In this document: in pieces, positions 25,233 through 33,471 of the stretch
Position numbering within the stretch: the first letter of the stretch is position 1
How the letters are laid out: the number at the start of each line of letters is the position of its first letter
Assembly: GCA_020850735.1 (NCBI GenBank)
Contig: JADZEE010000156.1
Location: forward strand, 1-51,824
Reading direction: 5' to 3'
From: Gammaproteobacteria bacterium
GTDB taxonomy: Bacteria; Pseudomonadota; Gammaproteobacteria; JADZEE01
DNA length: 51,824 bases
The notes under the pieces: model-generated
Seen by the model: only the letters and a program-made list of their open reading frames with translations
What the model was told of the DNA's origin: nothing
The model's database searches: none
Position numbers and translations under genes: made by a program

Positions 25233-26612
25233 ATGCACATCCGCAAGTACGACTTCGACTATTCGCGCCGACGGTTCATCGACCAGACCGCGCGCGGCAT
25301 CCTTGCAACGGGTGTGCTCATGCCGCTGTGGCGTGCCATGGCCCAGACCGGTGACGTCAGCGCCGCCTACCCCGAGGAACTGCTGTCCATCGACAGTTAC
25401 ACCAAGGGTCGTCTCAAGCCCGGTGACGTGATCGACGCTTCGAACGTCGAGGTCGTCAAGGATCTGCTCGATCCGATCCGTTACCTGCAGATCGCACAGA
25501 TGGGTCGGCGCGTGGAGCTGATGCCGACCACCACGGACATCACCCGTCTGAGCCCGCCGGACTATCTCGAGGCGACGCTGCGAAACGCGGGCAAGGCGCG
25601 CTTCGACGCGACCGGCAACGTCGTCACCGACGAGGGCAGGCCCTGGATCGGTGGCAACCCGTTCCCCGATCCGAAGGAAGCGGTGGAGGTGTTTGCCGGC
25701 ATTACGCTCACCTGGGGCCGGCACGACGTTTCCTTCTATTGCATCAACGAGTACGACGTGGATGCGGATGGCTCCGTGCTCTACAACTACCAGGTCGGCT
25801 GGGCGGAGCTTTCGCCGGTCGCGCGGGTAACGCTCGAGCCCAAGCCCTACTGGCCGGGCCATGAGGACAAGCTGCGCTATCAGTCGCTGTTCTTCACCTA
25901 CCCGAGCGACGCCCGCGGCACGTCGTTCCTGAACATCTGGCCCTATGACCAGACCCAGTTCCCGGATCTGTGGGGCTATCTGCCCGCATTCAAGCGCGTG
26001 CGCCGATTCCCGACCAATCAGCGCTTCGAACCGCTCATCGCCGGCAGCACGCTGTACCTGTCGGACGCCTGGGCTGCCGGGGATCCCTTCCTCACCTGGG
26101 GCAACTACAAGGTCGTCGGCCGCGGTCCCTTTCTAGCCGGTATCGCCGGCAACTGGAGCTCGAGCCACGAAAACTGGCAACACGGTGTGCACGGTGGCCC
26201 CAAAGGCAATACCTTCTGGGATACGAAAGTGGAGCTGGTGCCCGAGGCCATCGTCGTCGACGCCGAGCCGGTCATGTATCCGCGCGCTCCGGTGAGCAAG
26301 AAACGGGTGTGGTTCGACGCGCGCACGCTGTTGCCGCTCGGCATGGTTTCCTACGATCGTCGCGGCGAGATTTTCAAGTCCTTCGACGGTACGTTTTCGA
26401 CCTACGAGGACGCCGGCGGCAACGTATCCGAAGGCCGGCATCCCTACTGGTCCTGGTGCACCGTGCACGCGCACGACGTGCAGACCAACCGGATCAGCCG
26501 CCTCGAGCAGGTCAGGAGCATCTCCGGCGGTTACGAGATGAAGGTCAACGATCCCTCGGTGTTCGACGCCTACCTGACCCTCGCCGCCATCCGTCGTATC
26601 GGCACCGGCTGA
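25233..26612 (+). CDS. DUF1329 family protein with Tat-type signal
   Basis: The complete 459-residue DUF1329 protein starts with a twin-arginine signal (SRRRFID at about residues 11-17, hydrophobic stretch, cut near AMAQ). This predicts folded export to the periplasm. The mature part is Trp/Tyr-rich and matches the partial copy at 1-638 over its whole length. The family has a LolA/LolB-like lipid-binding shape and partners with DUF1302 barrels. It lies 32 nt after the G3E GTPase and is probably the last gene of the unit starting at 17487. Tat export suggests cytoplasmic folding or cofactor binding before transport. Confidence 0.88.
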   Translation: MHIRKYDFDYSRRRFIDQTARGILATGVLMPLWRAMAQTGDVSAAYPEELLSIDSYTKGRLKPGDVIDASNVEVVKDLLDPIRYLQIAQMGRRVELMPTTTDITRLSPPDYLEATLRNAGKARFDATGNVVTDEGRPWIGGNPFPDPKEAVEVFAGITLTWGRHDVSFYCINEYDVDADGSVLYNYQVGWAELSPVARVTLEPKPYWPGHEDKLRYQSLFFTYPSDARGTSFLNIWPYDQTQFPDLWGYLPAFKRVRRFPTNQRFEPLIAGSTLYLSDAWAAGDPFLTWGNYKVVGRGPFLAGIAGNWSSSHENWQHGVHGGPKGNTFWDTKVELVPEAIVVDAEPVMYPRAPVSKKRVWFDARTLLPLGMVSYDRRGEIFKSFDGTFSTYEDAGGNVSEGRHPYWSWCTVHAHDVQTNRISRLEQVRSISGGYEMKVNDPSVFDAYLTLAAIRRIGTG

Positions 26613-26651
26613 GCACGCGGCGCCCGCCCGCCGCCCCGTCGGCGCCTGCCG

Positions 26652-29366
26652 TTGACCGTCATGACCCGCCGCGCCGCGCCGCGTCCCGTAGATGCCGTCG
26701 TTGCGACCCGGCTGGCGCCGCCCCGGTACGCCGGCCGGCTCGTGTCGCGCGACGATCTGCTGGCGACCCTGCATGCCGGTCGCGGCGGTACGCTCACGCT
26801 GGTCGTCGCGCCGGCCGGTTTCGGCAAGACCACGCTGCTCGCTCAGTGGCGCCGCGAGCTGATGATTGCGGGTTTTTCGGTCGCCTGGGTCGCGATCGAG
26901 GAAGGCGACGATGAGGAGACCCAGTTCCTGTCCTGTCTGACCGCCGCACTCGATCACGCGGGCATCGACGCCGGCCGCGGTGCCCTCGACGTGCTCAATC
27001 GTATCCACGGCAGCAATCCCGAGACCGTCGCCGGGGTCCTGGTCAACGAACTCGCCGAGCTGCCCGGCGAGATCTGCGTGGTGCTGGACGATTTTCACCA
27101 CCTCCACAGCGCGCAGGTGATCGGCATCGTTCAGCACCTGCTCGTGCATGCGCCGGCCGGTTTTCATCTCGCGATCGCCACGCGCACGGCACCGCCGCTC
27201 AAACTGGCCGATCTGCGGCTGCGCGGAGCGCTGACGCAGATCGACTTTCGCCAGCTTCGTTTCGGCTATGAGCAGGCGCGGGTGTTTCTCGCCGAGCGCC
27301 TGCGCGAGGAACCCGCACCGGACCTGGTGGAGCGCCTGTGGCGCGAGACGGATGGCTGGGTCGCGGGGCTGCAACTGGCAGCCATCGCGCTGCGCAGCGG
27401 TGACCTCGCACCGGCTGCCCTCGATTCCGGCGCCTACGCACGCAACTTGGCCGACTATCTCACCGAGCGCGTGCTCGACGGTCTGCCCGCCGATGTCCTC
27501 GAGTTCATGCTGCGCACCTCGGTGTGCGAGCGCTTCAACGATTCGCTGTGCGCCGCGCTGACCGGTCGTGCCGACGCCGGCCCTCTCCTGCGTCAGATCG
27601 AAGCGGAAAACTTGTTCGTGCTGCCGATCGAGGACGCCGGCGACTGGTATCGCTTTCACCCACTGTTCGCCGAGTACCTGCGCAAGCGTCTCGGCACGCG
27701 CACCGACCTCGAAGCACGGGCTCTGCACCGGGCCGCGTGCCGCTGGTTCCGGGATTGCGGCCAGCCGATCGAAGCGGCACGCCATGCGCTCGAAGCCGGT
27801 GACACCGACGCCGCGGTCGACCTCGTCGCCGCCAGCGCCCGCTCGCTGGTCGAGCAGGGCCAGTACAAGACGCTGGTGCAATGGGCGCAGCGCCTGCCCG
27901 AGGCACGGCTCGCCCGGTGCAGGGGTCTGGCGCTGGACACGGCTTTCGCGCTCGCGATGTGCTTTCGCTTCGACGATGCCGGCCGCTTTCTGGATCTGGC
28001 GGGTCATGGCCCGCCGGATCCGCAGCAGTTCGCTCCGCAGGCCGTGCGCGGCATCATCGCGGTATTCGGCGATCACATCGATGCGGCGCTCGCGTACCTG
28101 CCCGCCTGGGTCGAGAGCGGGCGCTGCGACGATCCGCTCGCCGTGTGTGCGGCGTGCAATGTGCTGACCTACGCCTACACCGAGCAGGGCGAGTTCGAGC
28201 GTGCGCGCCAGATCCAGGTCAGCGCCCGCCGCTTTCCCGAAAGTGCGCGTTCGCCCGCCGAGCTGGTCTACAGCCGCAGCGTGCTCGGCCTGAGTCACGC
28301 CGCGGCCGGCGAGATCAAGCGCGCGGAAACCTGCTATCGCGAAGCGCTGGCGCGGGCCGAGTCGGGTGCCGGCAGGCGCTCGTTTCCCGCTTCGTTCGCC
28401 GCGGCGCTGCTGGCCGAGGTGCTCTACGAAACCAATCGGCTCGAAGCGGTAGAGGCGGTGCTGGCCGGTCGGCTCGACGTCGTCGCCGACGGACCCATTC
28501 CCGCGGCGCTGAACCGGGCCTTCGTCAGCTACGCGCGTACCCGCGCCGCGCGCGGTGCCGCCGATGAGGCACTGATCGTGCTCGAACGCATGCAGGCGCG
28601 CGGCGAGGAGCTCGGCCTCATCCGCGTCCTTGCCATCGCGCTCGCCGAACGCATCCGCGTGTTCGTGCTGCTCGGCGACCAGAGCACGGCCGCCGCGCTG
28701 CAGGCACAACTCGACGCGCTGGCGGCGCGCGCCGGCGACGCGGCGGCCGACGCGGCGGCCGACGTACGCACACACGCCGTGATCGGCCATGCGCGCATCG
28801 CCGCCGGCGGTGATCCGCAGGCCGGCATCGTCGACCGCCTGCGCGCGGAGGTCGACCGCGCGAACGCCGCGCAGCGACGGATCCTCGCGGTGCGGTGCGG
28901 TGTGCTGCTGGCGGTCGTGCTTGCAAGGCTCGGCCACGACGCTCAGGCACGAGTGCAGCTGCGCGCCGCGGCGGGGCTGGCGCGCGGTCTGGGCGTGCTG
29001 CGTACACTGATCGACGAACCCGGCAGTGCGCGGCTCATCGACCAGCTCGCGCGCCGGGCACCGCCGGACATGGAACCGGCCGAACGTAAATGGCTGGCCA
29101 CGCTGTGTACCGCGACGGCACCGCCCGGTAGCGGCGCCGGCGCCCTGGTGACGCTCGCCGAGCCGCAGCGCAGCGAGGCGCTCAAGGACCGCGAGCGCGA
29201 GGTGCTGCGCCTGCTCGCGTGCGGTTTCTCGAACAAGAAAATCGCCAGCACCATGAGCGTTTCGGTCGAGACGGTGAAGTGGTACCTGAAACAGATCTAC
29301 CCCAAGCTCGGTGTGAGCGGCCGCGGTCGGGCCGTGGACTGCGCGCGGGCGCGGGGACTGATCTGA
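26652..29366 (+). CDS. MalT-like ATP-dependent LuxR family regulator
   Basis: The 904-residue regulator of the LAL/MalT type has a Walker A loop APAGFGKTTL (53-62), an NB-ARC-like ATPase (VVLDDFHHL near 146) and a winged-helix region. A long TPR-like sensor domain (about 400-800) follows. The C-terminal LuxR helix-turn-helix contains LKDREREVLRLLACGFSNKKIA and TVKWYLKQIY. Such proteins are usually activators that bind a small effector through the sensor domain. It lies between the transport/ligase unit and module 2 and could activate either. The ATG at 26652 is used; the ATG at 26661 is nearly as good. Confidence 0.9.
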   Translation: MTVMTRRAAPRPVDAVVATRLAPPRYAGRLVSRDDLLATLHAGRGGTLTLVVAPAGFGKTTLLAQWRRELMIAGFSVAWVAIEEGDDEETQFLSCLTAALDHAGIDAGRGALDVLNRIHGSNPETVAGVLVNELAELPGEICVVLDDFHHLHSAQVIGIVQHLLVHAPAGFHLAIATRTAPPLKLADLRLRGALTQIDFRQLRFGYEQARVFLAERLREEPAPDLVERLWRETDGWVAGLQLAAIALRSGDLAPAALDSGAYARNLADYLTERVLDGLPADVLEFMLRTSVCERFNDSLCAALTGRADAGPLLRQIEAENLFVLPIEDAGDWYRFHPLFAEYLRKRLGTRTDLEARALHRAACRWFRDCGQPIEAARHALEAGDTDAAVDLVAASARSLVEQGQYKTLVQWAQRLPEARLARCRGLALDTAFALAMCFRFDDAGRFLDLAGHGPPDPQQFAPQAVRGIIAVFGDHIDAALAYLPAWVESGRCDDPLAVCAACNVLTYAYTEQGEFERARQIQVSARRFPESARSPAELVYSRSVLGLSHAAAGEIKRAETCYREALARAESGAGRRSFPASFAAALLAEVLYETNRLEAVEAVLAGRLDVVADGPIPAALNRAFVSYARTRAARGAADEALIVLERMQARGEELGLIRVLAIALAERIRVFVLLGDQSTAAALQAQLDALAARAGDAAADAAADVRTHAVIGHARIAAGGDPQAGIVDRLRAEVDRANAAQRRILAVRCGVLLAVVLARLGHDAQARVQLRAAAGLARGLGVLRTLIDEPGSARLIDQLARRAPPDMEPAERKWLATLCTATAPPGSGAGALVTLAEPQRSEALKDREREVLRLLACGFSNKKIASTMSVSVETVKWYLKQIYPKLGVSGRGRAVDCARARGLI

Positions 29367-29491
29367 ACCGCCGGCGCACGGCGCTGCGCGGGCGCCGCGG
29401 CATGCGCGAGCGCGCCGTGACGCGGCCGTAGTAGGATCGGCGCCCGGCCCGGCCGTGCCGCGCCGCGGCCGCAAGCCGACACCTGGAGCAC

Positions 29492-30736
29492 ATGTCCGCG
29501 ATGCCACGCCTGTCGTTTCTCGCCGCGACCGCGGCGGTTCTGATGACGCTGCACGCCGCCGGCGCGGGCGCGGCGCAGTCGGTCGAAATTACCTACACGC
29601 TCGTGCTCGAACCGGATTCGCGCAGCGCGCGTGCCAGCATCACGCTCGCGCAGGGCGCCGCGCTGATCGACTGGATGGATCTGGAGCTCGGGCCCCGCTA
29701 CAGCGAGCCGGACGCGGACGGCAGCCTCGAACCGAACGGCGCCCGCCTGCGCTGGACGCCGCCGCCGGAGGGCGGTAGTTTCAGGTATCGGGTGCGCATC
29801 GACGAGCTGCAAGGCGGCAGCGACAGCTACCGCGGTTATTTCGCGGACGACTGGGCGGTGTTTCGCGCCGAGGGCGTGATCCCGCGCAAGTACACGAGCT
29901 TCGCCGACGGCACGCGCGCCCGCTCGCGTCTGGTCGTCGAGGCGCCGGCGGGCTGGTCAGTCGAGACCCCGTACGCCAGGCGCAAGGGCGGCGGCTACGG
30001 CATCCACCATCCGGAGACGAAAATCGACACACCCAATGGCTGGATCATCGCCGGCCGACTGGGTACGCGACGCGATGAGATCGCCGGCGTGGACGTCGTC
30101 GTCGCGGCGCCGGTGGGCTATCACGCCCGGCGCATGGACCTGCTCGCGTTCCTGAATTTCACCCTGCCGGTGATGCGCGATGCCTTCGGCGATCTGCCGC
30201 GCAGGATCCTCCTGGCGAGCGCCCCCGATCCCATGTGGCGTGGCGGCCTGTCTGCGCCCCGGTCGCTGTTTCTGCACCTGGATCGTCCGTTCATCAGTGA
30301 GAACGGCACCAGCGCCGTATTGCACGAGCTCACCCACGTGGTCACCCGCATCACCGGCGCTGGGGCGGGTGACGACTGGATCGCCGAGGGGCTCGCGGAG
30401 TTCTACGCCATCGAGCTGCTGTACCGCGCCGGCGGCATGACCGACGCCCGGCTCGAAGGGATCAAGCGCGGGCTGCGCGCCTGGAGCAAGGAGGTACGCA
30501 GCCTGCGCGTGCCGGTGTCGACCGGCGCCGTGACCGCGCGCGCCGTGCTGCTGCTGATGGACGTGGACGCCGAGATCCGGGCGGGCAGCGACCAGCGCCG
30601 CAGCCTCGACGACGTCACCCGCCTGCTGATGGCCGGACGCCGGATCTCGACCACGGCGTTCGTGCAAATCGTCGAGTCCACGGCGCAGGGCACGGTGAAG
30701 GCGCTGAACACGGAGCTGCTGCTGCCCGCGCCGTGA
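29492..30736 (+). CDS. Exported HExxH zinc metallopeptidase-like protein
   Basis: The 414-residue protein has a signal peptide (about 1-28, cut near AGAAQS) and a beta-rich N-terminal half. A gluzincin-type site follows: H278-E279-L-T-H282 with a third ligand E299 in DDWIAEGLAEFYA. This resembles M1/M61-type peptidases, although the spacing to the third ligand (16 residues) is slightly shorter than the usual 18. It is probably periplasmic. A TGGAGC ribosome site precedes the start. No functional link with the carboxylases is evident; it may be an independent gene. Confidence 0.75.
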   Translation: MSAMPRLSFLAATAAVLMTLHAAGAGAAQSVEITYTLVLEPDSRSARASITLAQGAALIDWMDLELGPRYSEPDADGSLEPNGARLRWTPPPEGGSFRYRVRIDELQGGSDSYRGYFADDWAVFRAEGVIPRKYTSFADGTRARSRLVVEAPAGWSVETPYARRKGGGYGIHHPETKIDTPNGWIIAGRLGTRRDEIAGVDVVVAAPVGYHARRMDLLAFLNFTLPVMRDAFGDLPRRILLASAPDPMWRGGLSAPRSLFLHLDRPFISENGTSAVLHELTHVVTRITGAGAGDDWIAEGLAEFYAIELLYRAGGMTDARLEGIKRGLRAWSKEVRSLRVPVSTGAVTARAVLLLMDVDAEIRAGSDQRRSLDDVTRLLMAGRRISTTAFVQIVESTAQGTVKALNTELLLPAP

Positions 30737-30744
30737 AGCCGTGA

Positions 30745-31035
30745 CCGCGACGGCTGCGGTGCGCAGCCCCGGCCCCGGCGGCGCGCGGACAGGGGATCGG
30801 TCGCGCGGTGCTCGAGCAGCTGCAGCTGCGGGCACGCGCCCTCGGCATCGTCGCCCTGCATCTGGAGGTGGCGCGCAGCAACGGGCGGGCGCGCAGGCTG
30901 TACGCGGCGTACGGCTTCGAAGCACGCGATCGGTACGCGCTCATGACCTGTCGCCTGTCGCCTGTCGCCGTGAGACGGTGGCACCCCCTCATTGCGGGGG
31001 GTGAACTGCGCATGGCGCGCCCCGACACTCCCTGA
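30745..31035 (+). pseudogene. GNAT acetyltransferase remnant (N-terminus missing)
   Basis: The frame encodes the acetyl-CoA-binding motif A of GNAT enzymes (QGIGRAVLEQLQLRAR), followed by the motif B-type stretch LEVARSNGRARRLYAAYGFE. The N-terminal half of the domain is absent: an in-frame stop lies at 30742-30744, directly after the peptidase gene. Only a GTG at 30808, inside motif A, could start translation. This looks like a truncated, decaying gene. It also accounts for most of the 374-bp gap between 30736 and 31111; the remainder (31036-31110) shows nothing beyond the ribosome site of the next gene. Confidence 0.65.
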
Positions 31036-31110
31036 TCATCGCCGCAGCCCTCTTTCTGCTGCGTTGCGGCATAACGGCTGGCATGAAACAGCGCCCGCGG
31101 GAGGATCTGC

Positions 31111-33039
31111 ATGGGCAAGCTCGTCAACATCGACAACGGCGGCACGCTCACCGACGTGGTCGTCATCGACGCCGGTGCGGTCAGCTACACCAAGACGCTG
31201 ACCACGCCGCACGATTTGAGCAAGTGCCTGTTCGATGGTCTCGATCAGGTCGCGCACGCGGTCTACGGCCGTGCCGCCCTGGGCCGGCTGCTGCGTGAGG
31301 TCGACTACATCCGCTATTCGACCACGCAGGGCACCAACGCGCTGGTCGAGCGCAAGGGACCGCGGCTCGGGCTCGTGGTCGACGCCGCCGACGCCCTGGC
31401 GGCCCTCGCGGTCACGGCCGCTGCGCGCGATCTCATCGAAACCCTGGTAGGCGACCGGATCAGCGTGCTCGCCGCCGGACTCGAAGGTGCCGAGCTCGAG
31501 ACAGCGGCCCTGCAGGCGGTCAACGTGCTGTCGTCGGCGGGCGCGAACCGGGTGGTGTTCAGCTTTTCGGGCGCGCGGGCAGCCGCCCGCGAGCAGTGGC
31601 TCGAACGCGTGCTGCTGCGCAGATTCCCCGCGCAGTTGCTCGGCGCCGTACCGCTGCTGTTCGGCACGGCACTCGTGCGGGATCGGGATCACGCGCGCCG
31701 GACCTGGACCGCGCTCGGCAACGCTTTCCTGCATCCGGCCATGGAACGTTTCCTGTACAGCTCCGAGCACCGGCTCAAGGAGCACAAGACACGCAATCCC
31801 CTGCTCATCTTCCGCAACGACGGGGGAGCGGCACGGGTGGCCAAGACCATGGCGCTGAAGACCTACAGCTCCGGCCCCCGCGGGGGCATGGAAGGCGTGC
31901 GTGCGCTCGCCGCGCACTACGGCTTCGACCGCGTCCTGTCGTTCGACGTCGGTGGCACCACCACCGACGTCGGCGTCATCGAGCACGACACGGTGCGCGC
32001 GCAACGTTACGGCGATGTGGAGGGTGTCACGATCGCGTTCCCGTTGTGCGACATCCGCAGTCACGGCGTCGGCGGCAGCTCGATCTTGCGCGTCCGGGAC
32101 GGGCGCGTGCACGTCGGGCCCGACAGCGTCGGCGCGGCGCCCGGACCGGCCTGCTTCGGGCTCGGCGGCACCGAGGCGACCATGACGGACGGGTTTCTGC
32201 TCATGGGCGTGCTCGATCCGGCGACATTTTTCGGCGGCAAGCTGGCACTCGACGCCAGGCGCGCGCGCGACGCCGTCCAGCGTAACGTCGCCGAACCACT
32301 CGGTGTCCCGCTGGACGTCGCGCTGCTCGCGATGGAGCAGGCCTGGGTGGCCGAGGTGCGCAAAGCCATCACCGCCCATGGCGTTGTCGACGCCGACGCC
32401 GTGCTCACCGCATTCGGCGGTGCGGGCGCCCTCGCGGTCACGGCGATCGCCGACACGGTCGGCGCGCGTCGCGTGCTCGTGCCGGCGCTCGCCGAAGTGT
32501 TCAGCGCGGTCGGCATCGGTTTCTCGGATCTGAGTCATGAGTACGAGGCACGCCTGGATGAACCGACGGATACGGCGCTCGCCGCGGCGCTCGATACGCT
32601 CGGCAGCCGTGCCCGTCGCGGCATGTACGCCGAGGGTGCCGCGATCGAGGATTGCGAAGTGCAGGCCGCCGTGCGTTGGCGCCGGGGCGAAGAGGAAGCC
32701 AGCGCGGTGATCGCGGACGGGAAACTCCCCGCCGCCGCGCGCGCGGGCGACGACCTCGTGCTGACGCTTGCGGTAACACGCGCTCTCGCACGGCCGCCAT
32801 TGCAGGCGCTCGCCGGTGTGGAAGAACGGCCGGCGGTACCGGCCGGCAGTCGTGAAACGCTCGACGCCGACGGCCAGCGTACCGCGGTGCCCGTGTATCG
32901 GCTCGAGGATCTGCGTCCGGGCGCCACGGCGGCCGGCCCGGCGATTTTCGAGAAAGCCTTTCTCACCGGCCGCATCGGCGCGGGCTGGACCATGCAGGTG
33001 ACCGGCAACGGTGACCTGCTGCTACGCCGTGACCCCTGA
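31111..33039 (+). CDS. HyuA/oxoprolinase-family subunit, ApcA-like (ketone carboxylase module 2)
   Basis: The 642-residue protein is paralogous to the product of 778-2709, with the same start pattern LVNIDNGGTLTD and nearly the same length. ATP-site motifs are DNGGTLTD (8-15), DVGGTTTD (about 279-286) and FGGAGA near residue 435. The last differs from module 1 only in the variable positions and keeps GGxG. It opens the second Apc-like module. GGGAGGA precedes the start, and the small zinc subunit follows after 12 nt. Substrate preference may differ from module 1. Confidence 0.84.
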   Translation: MGKLVNIDNGGTLTDVVVIDAGAVSYTKTLTTPHDLSKCLFDGLDQVAHAVYGRAALGRLLREVDYIRYSTTQGTNALVERKGPRLGLVVDAADALAALAVTAAARDLIETLVGDRISVLAAGLEGAELETAALQAVNVLSSAGANRVVFSFSGARAAAREQWLERVLLRRFPAQLLGAVPLLFGTALVRDRDHARRTWTALGNAFLHPAMERFLYSSEHRLKEHKTRNPLLIFRNDGGAARVAKTMALKTYSSGPRGGMEGVRALAAHYGFDRVLSFDVGGTTTDVGVIEHDTVRAQRYGDVEGVTIAFPLCDIRSHGVGGSSILRVRDGRVHVGPDSVGAAPGPACFGLGGTEATMTDGFLLMGVLDPATFFGGKLALDARRARDAVQRNVAEPLGVPLDVALLAMEQAWVAEVRKAITAHGVVDADAVLTAFGGAGALAVTAIADTVGARRVLVPALAEVFSAVGIGFSDLSHEYEARLDEPTDTALAAALDTLGSRARRGMYAEGAAIEDCEVQAAVRWRRGEEEASAVIADGKLPAAARAGDDLVLTLAVTRALARPPLQALAGVEERPAVPAGSRETLDADGQRTAVPVYRLEDLRPGATAAGPAIFEKAFLTGRIGAGWTMQVTGNGDLLLRRDP

Positions 33040-33051
33040 GGAGCAGCACGC

Positions 33052-33471
33052 ATGAAAGTCGCGATCACCGAGTACCTCGAGATCGATCTCGAACGGGAGC
33101 TGTGGCAGTGCCGCGAGTGCGGGCATGACCTCGGACCGGCACGCGGGAATTACAAGGAAGGTCTGCTCGTGTACGACCGGGATCCGCGCGAGATCCACCG
33201 CCCGCTGCTCGATCCGGCCAAGTACGCCTACACGTTCTCGCCCGATCCGCGCTGGTGCGCCTTGCTCGAGTACTACTGCCCGGGTTGCGGCACCATGGTG
33301 GAAACCGAATACACGGTTCCGGGCCATCCGCCGGTGCGGGATTTCGAGCTCGACATCGACGCGCTCAAGGCGCAGTGGGCCGCGCGCGGCGAACCGGACG
33401 GGCAGCCGCAGGTGCCGCAGCCCCGTGCGCGCGCGCATCACCACCCTCATCACGGAGGTAAACGACGATGA
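33052..33471 (+). CDS. Small zinc-binding carboxylase subunit of module 2 (ApcB-like), His-rich tail
   Basis: This 139-residue relative of the product of 2706-3074 has CxxC pairs C20/C23 and C76/C79 and the same YKEGLLVYDRDPREIH core. It carries an extra C-terminal tail, HHHPHHGGKRR, absent from the first copy. The tail could bind metal. The stop overlaps the next gene by 4 bp (ATGA). Confidence 0.87.
   Translation: MKVAITEYLEIDLERELWQCRECGHDLGPARGNYKEGLLVYDRDPREIHRPLLDPAKYAYTFSPDPRWCALLEYYCPGCGTMVETEYTVPGHPPVRDFELDIDALKAQWAARGEPDGQPQVPQPRARAHHHPHHGGKRR

Noticed and set aside
26133..29507. Minus-strand open frame of 1124 codons opposite the LuxR regulator
   Set aside because: Same artefact; the plus-strand frame has Walker A, sensor repeats and a LuxR helix-turn-helix.
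32410..32430. Apparent damage of the adenosine motif in the module 2 HyuA subunit (GGAGA instead of GGGGP)
   Set aside because: GGxG is intact, and Ala at the third position is common in the family, so there is no reason to call it inactive.
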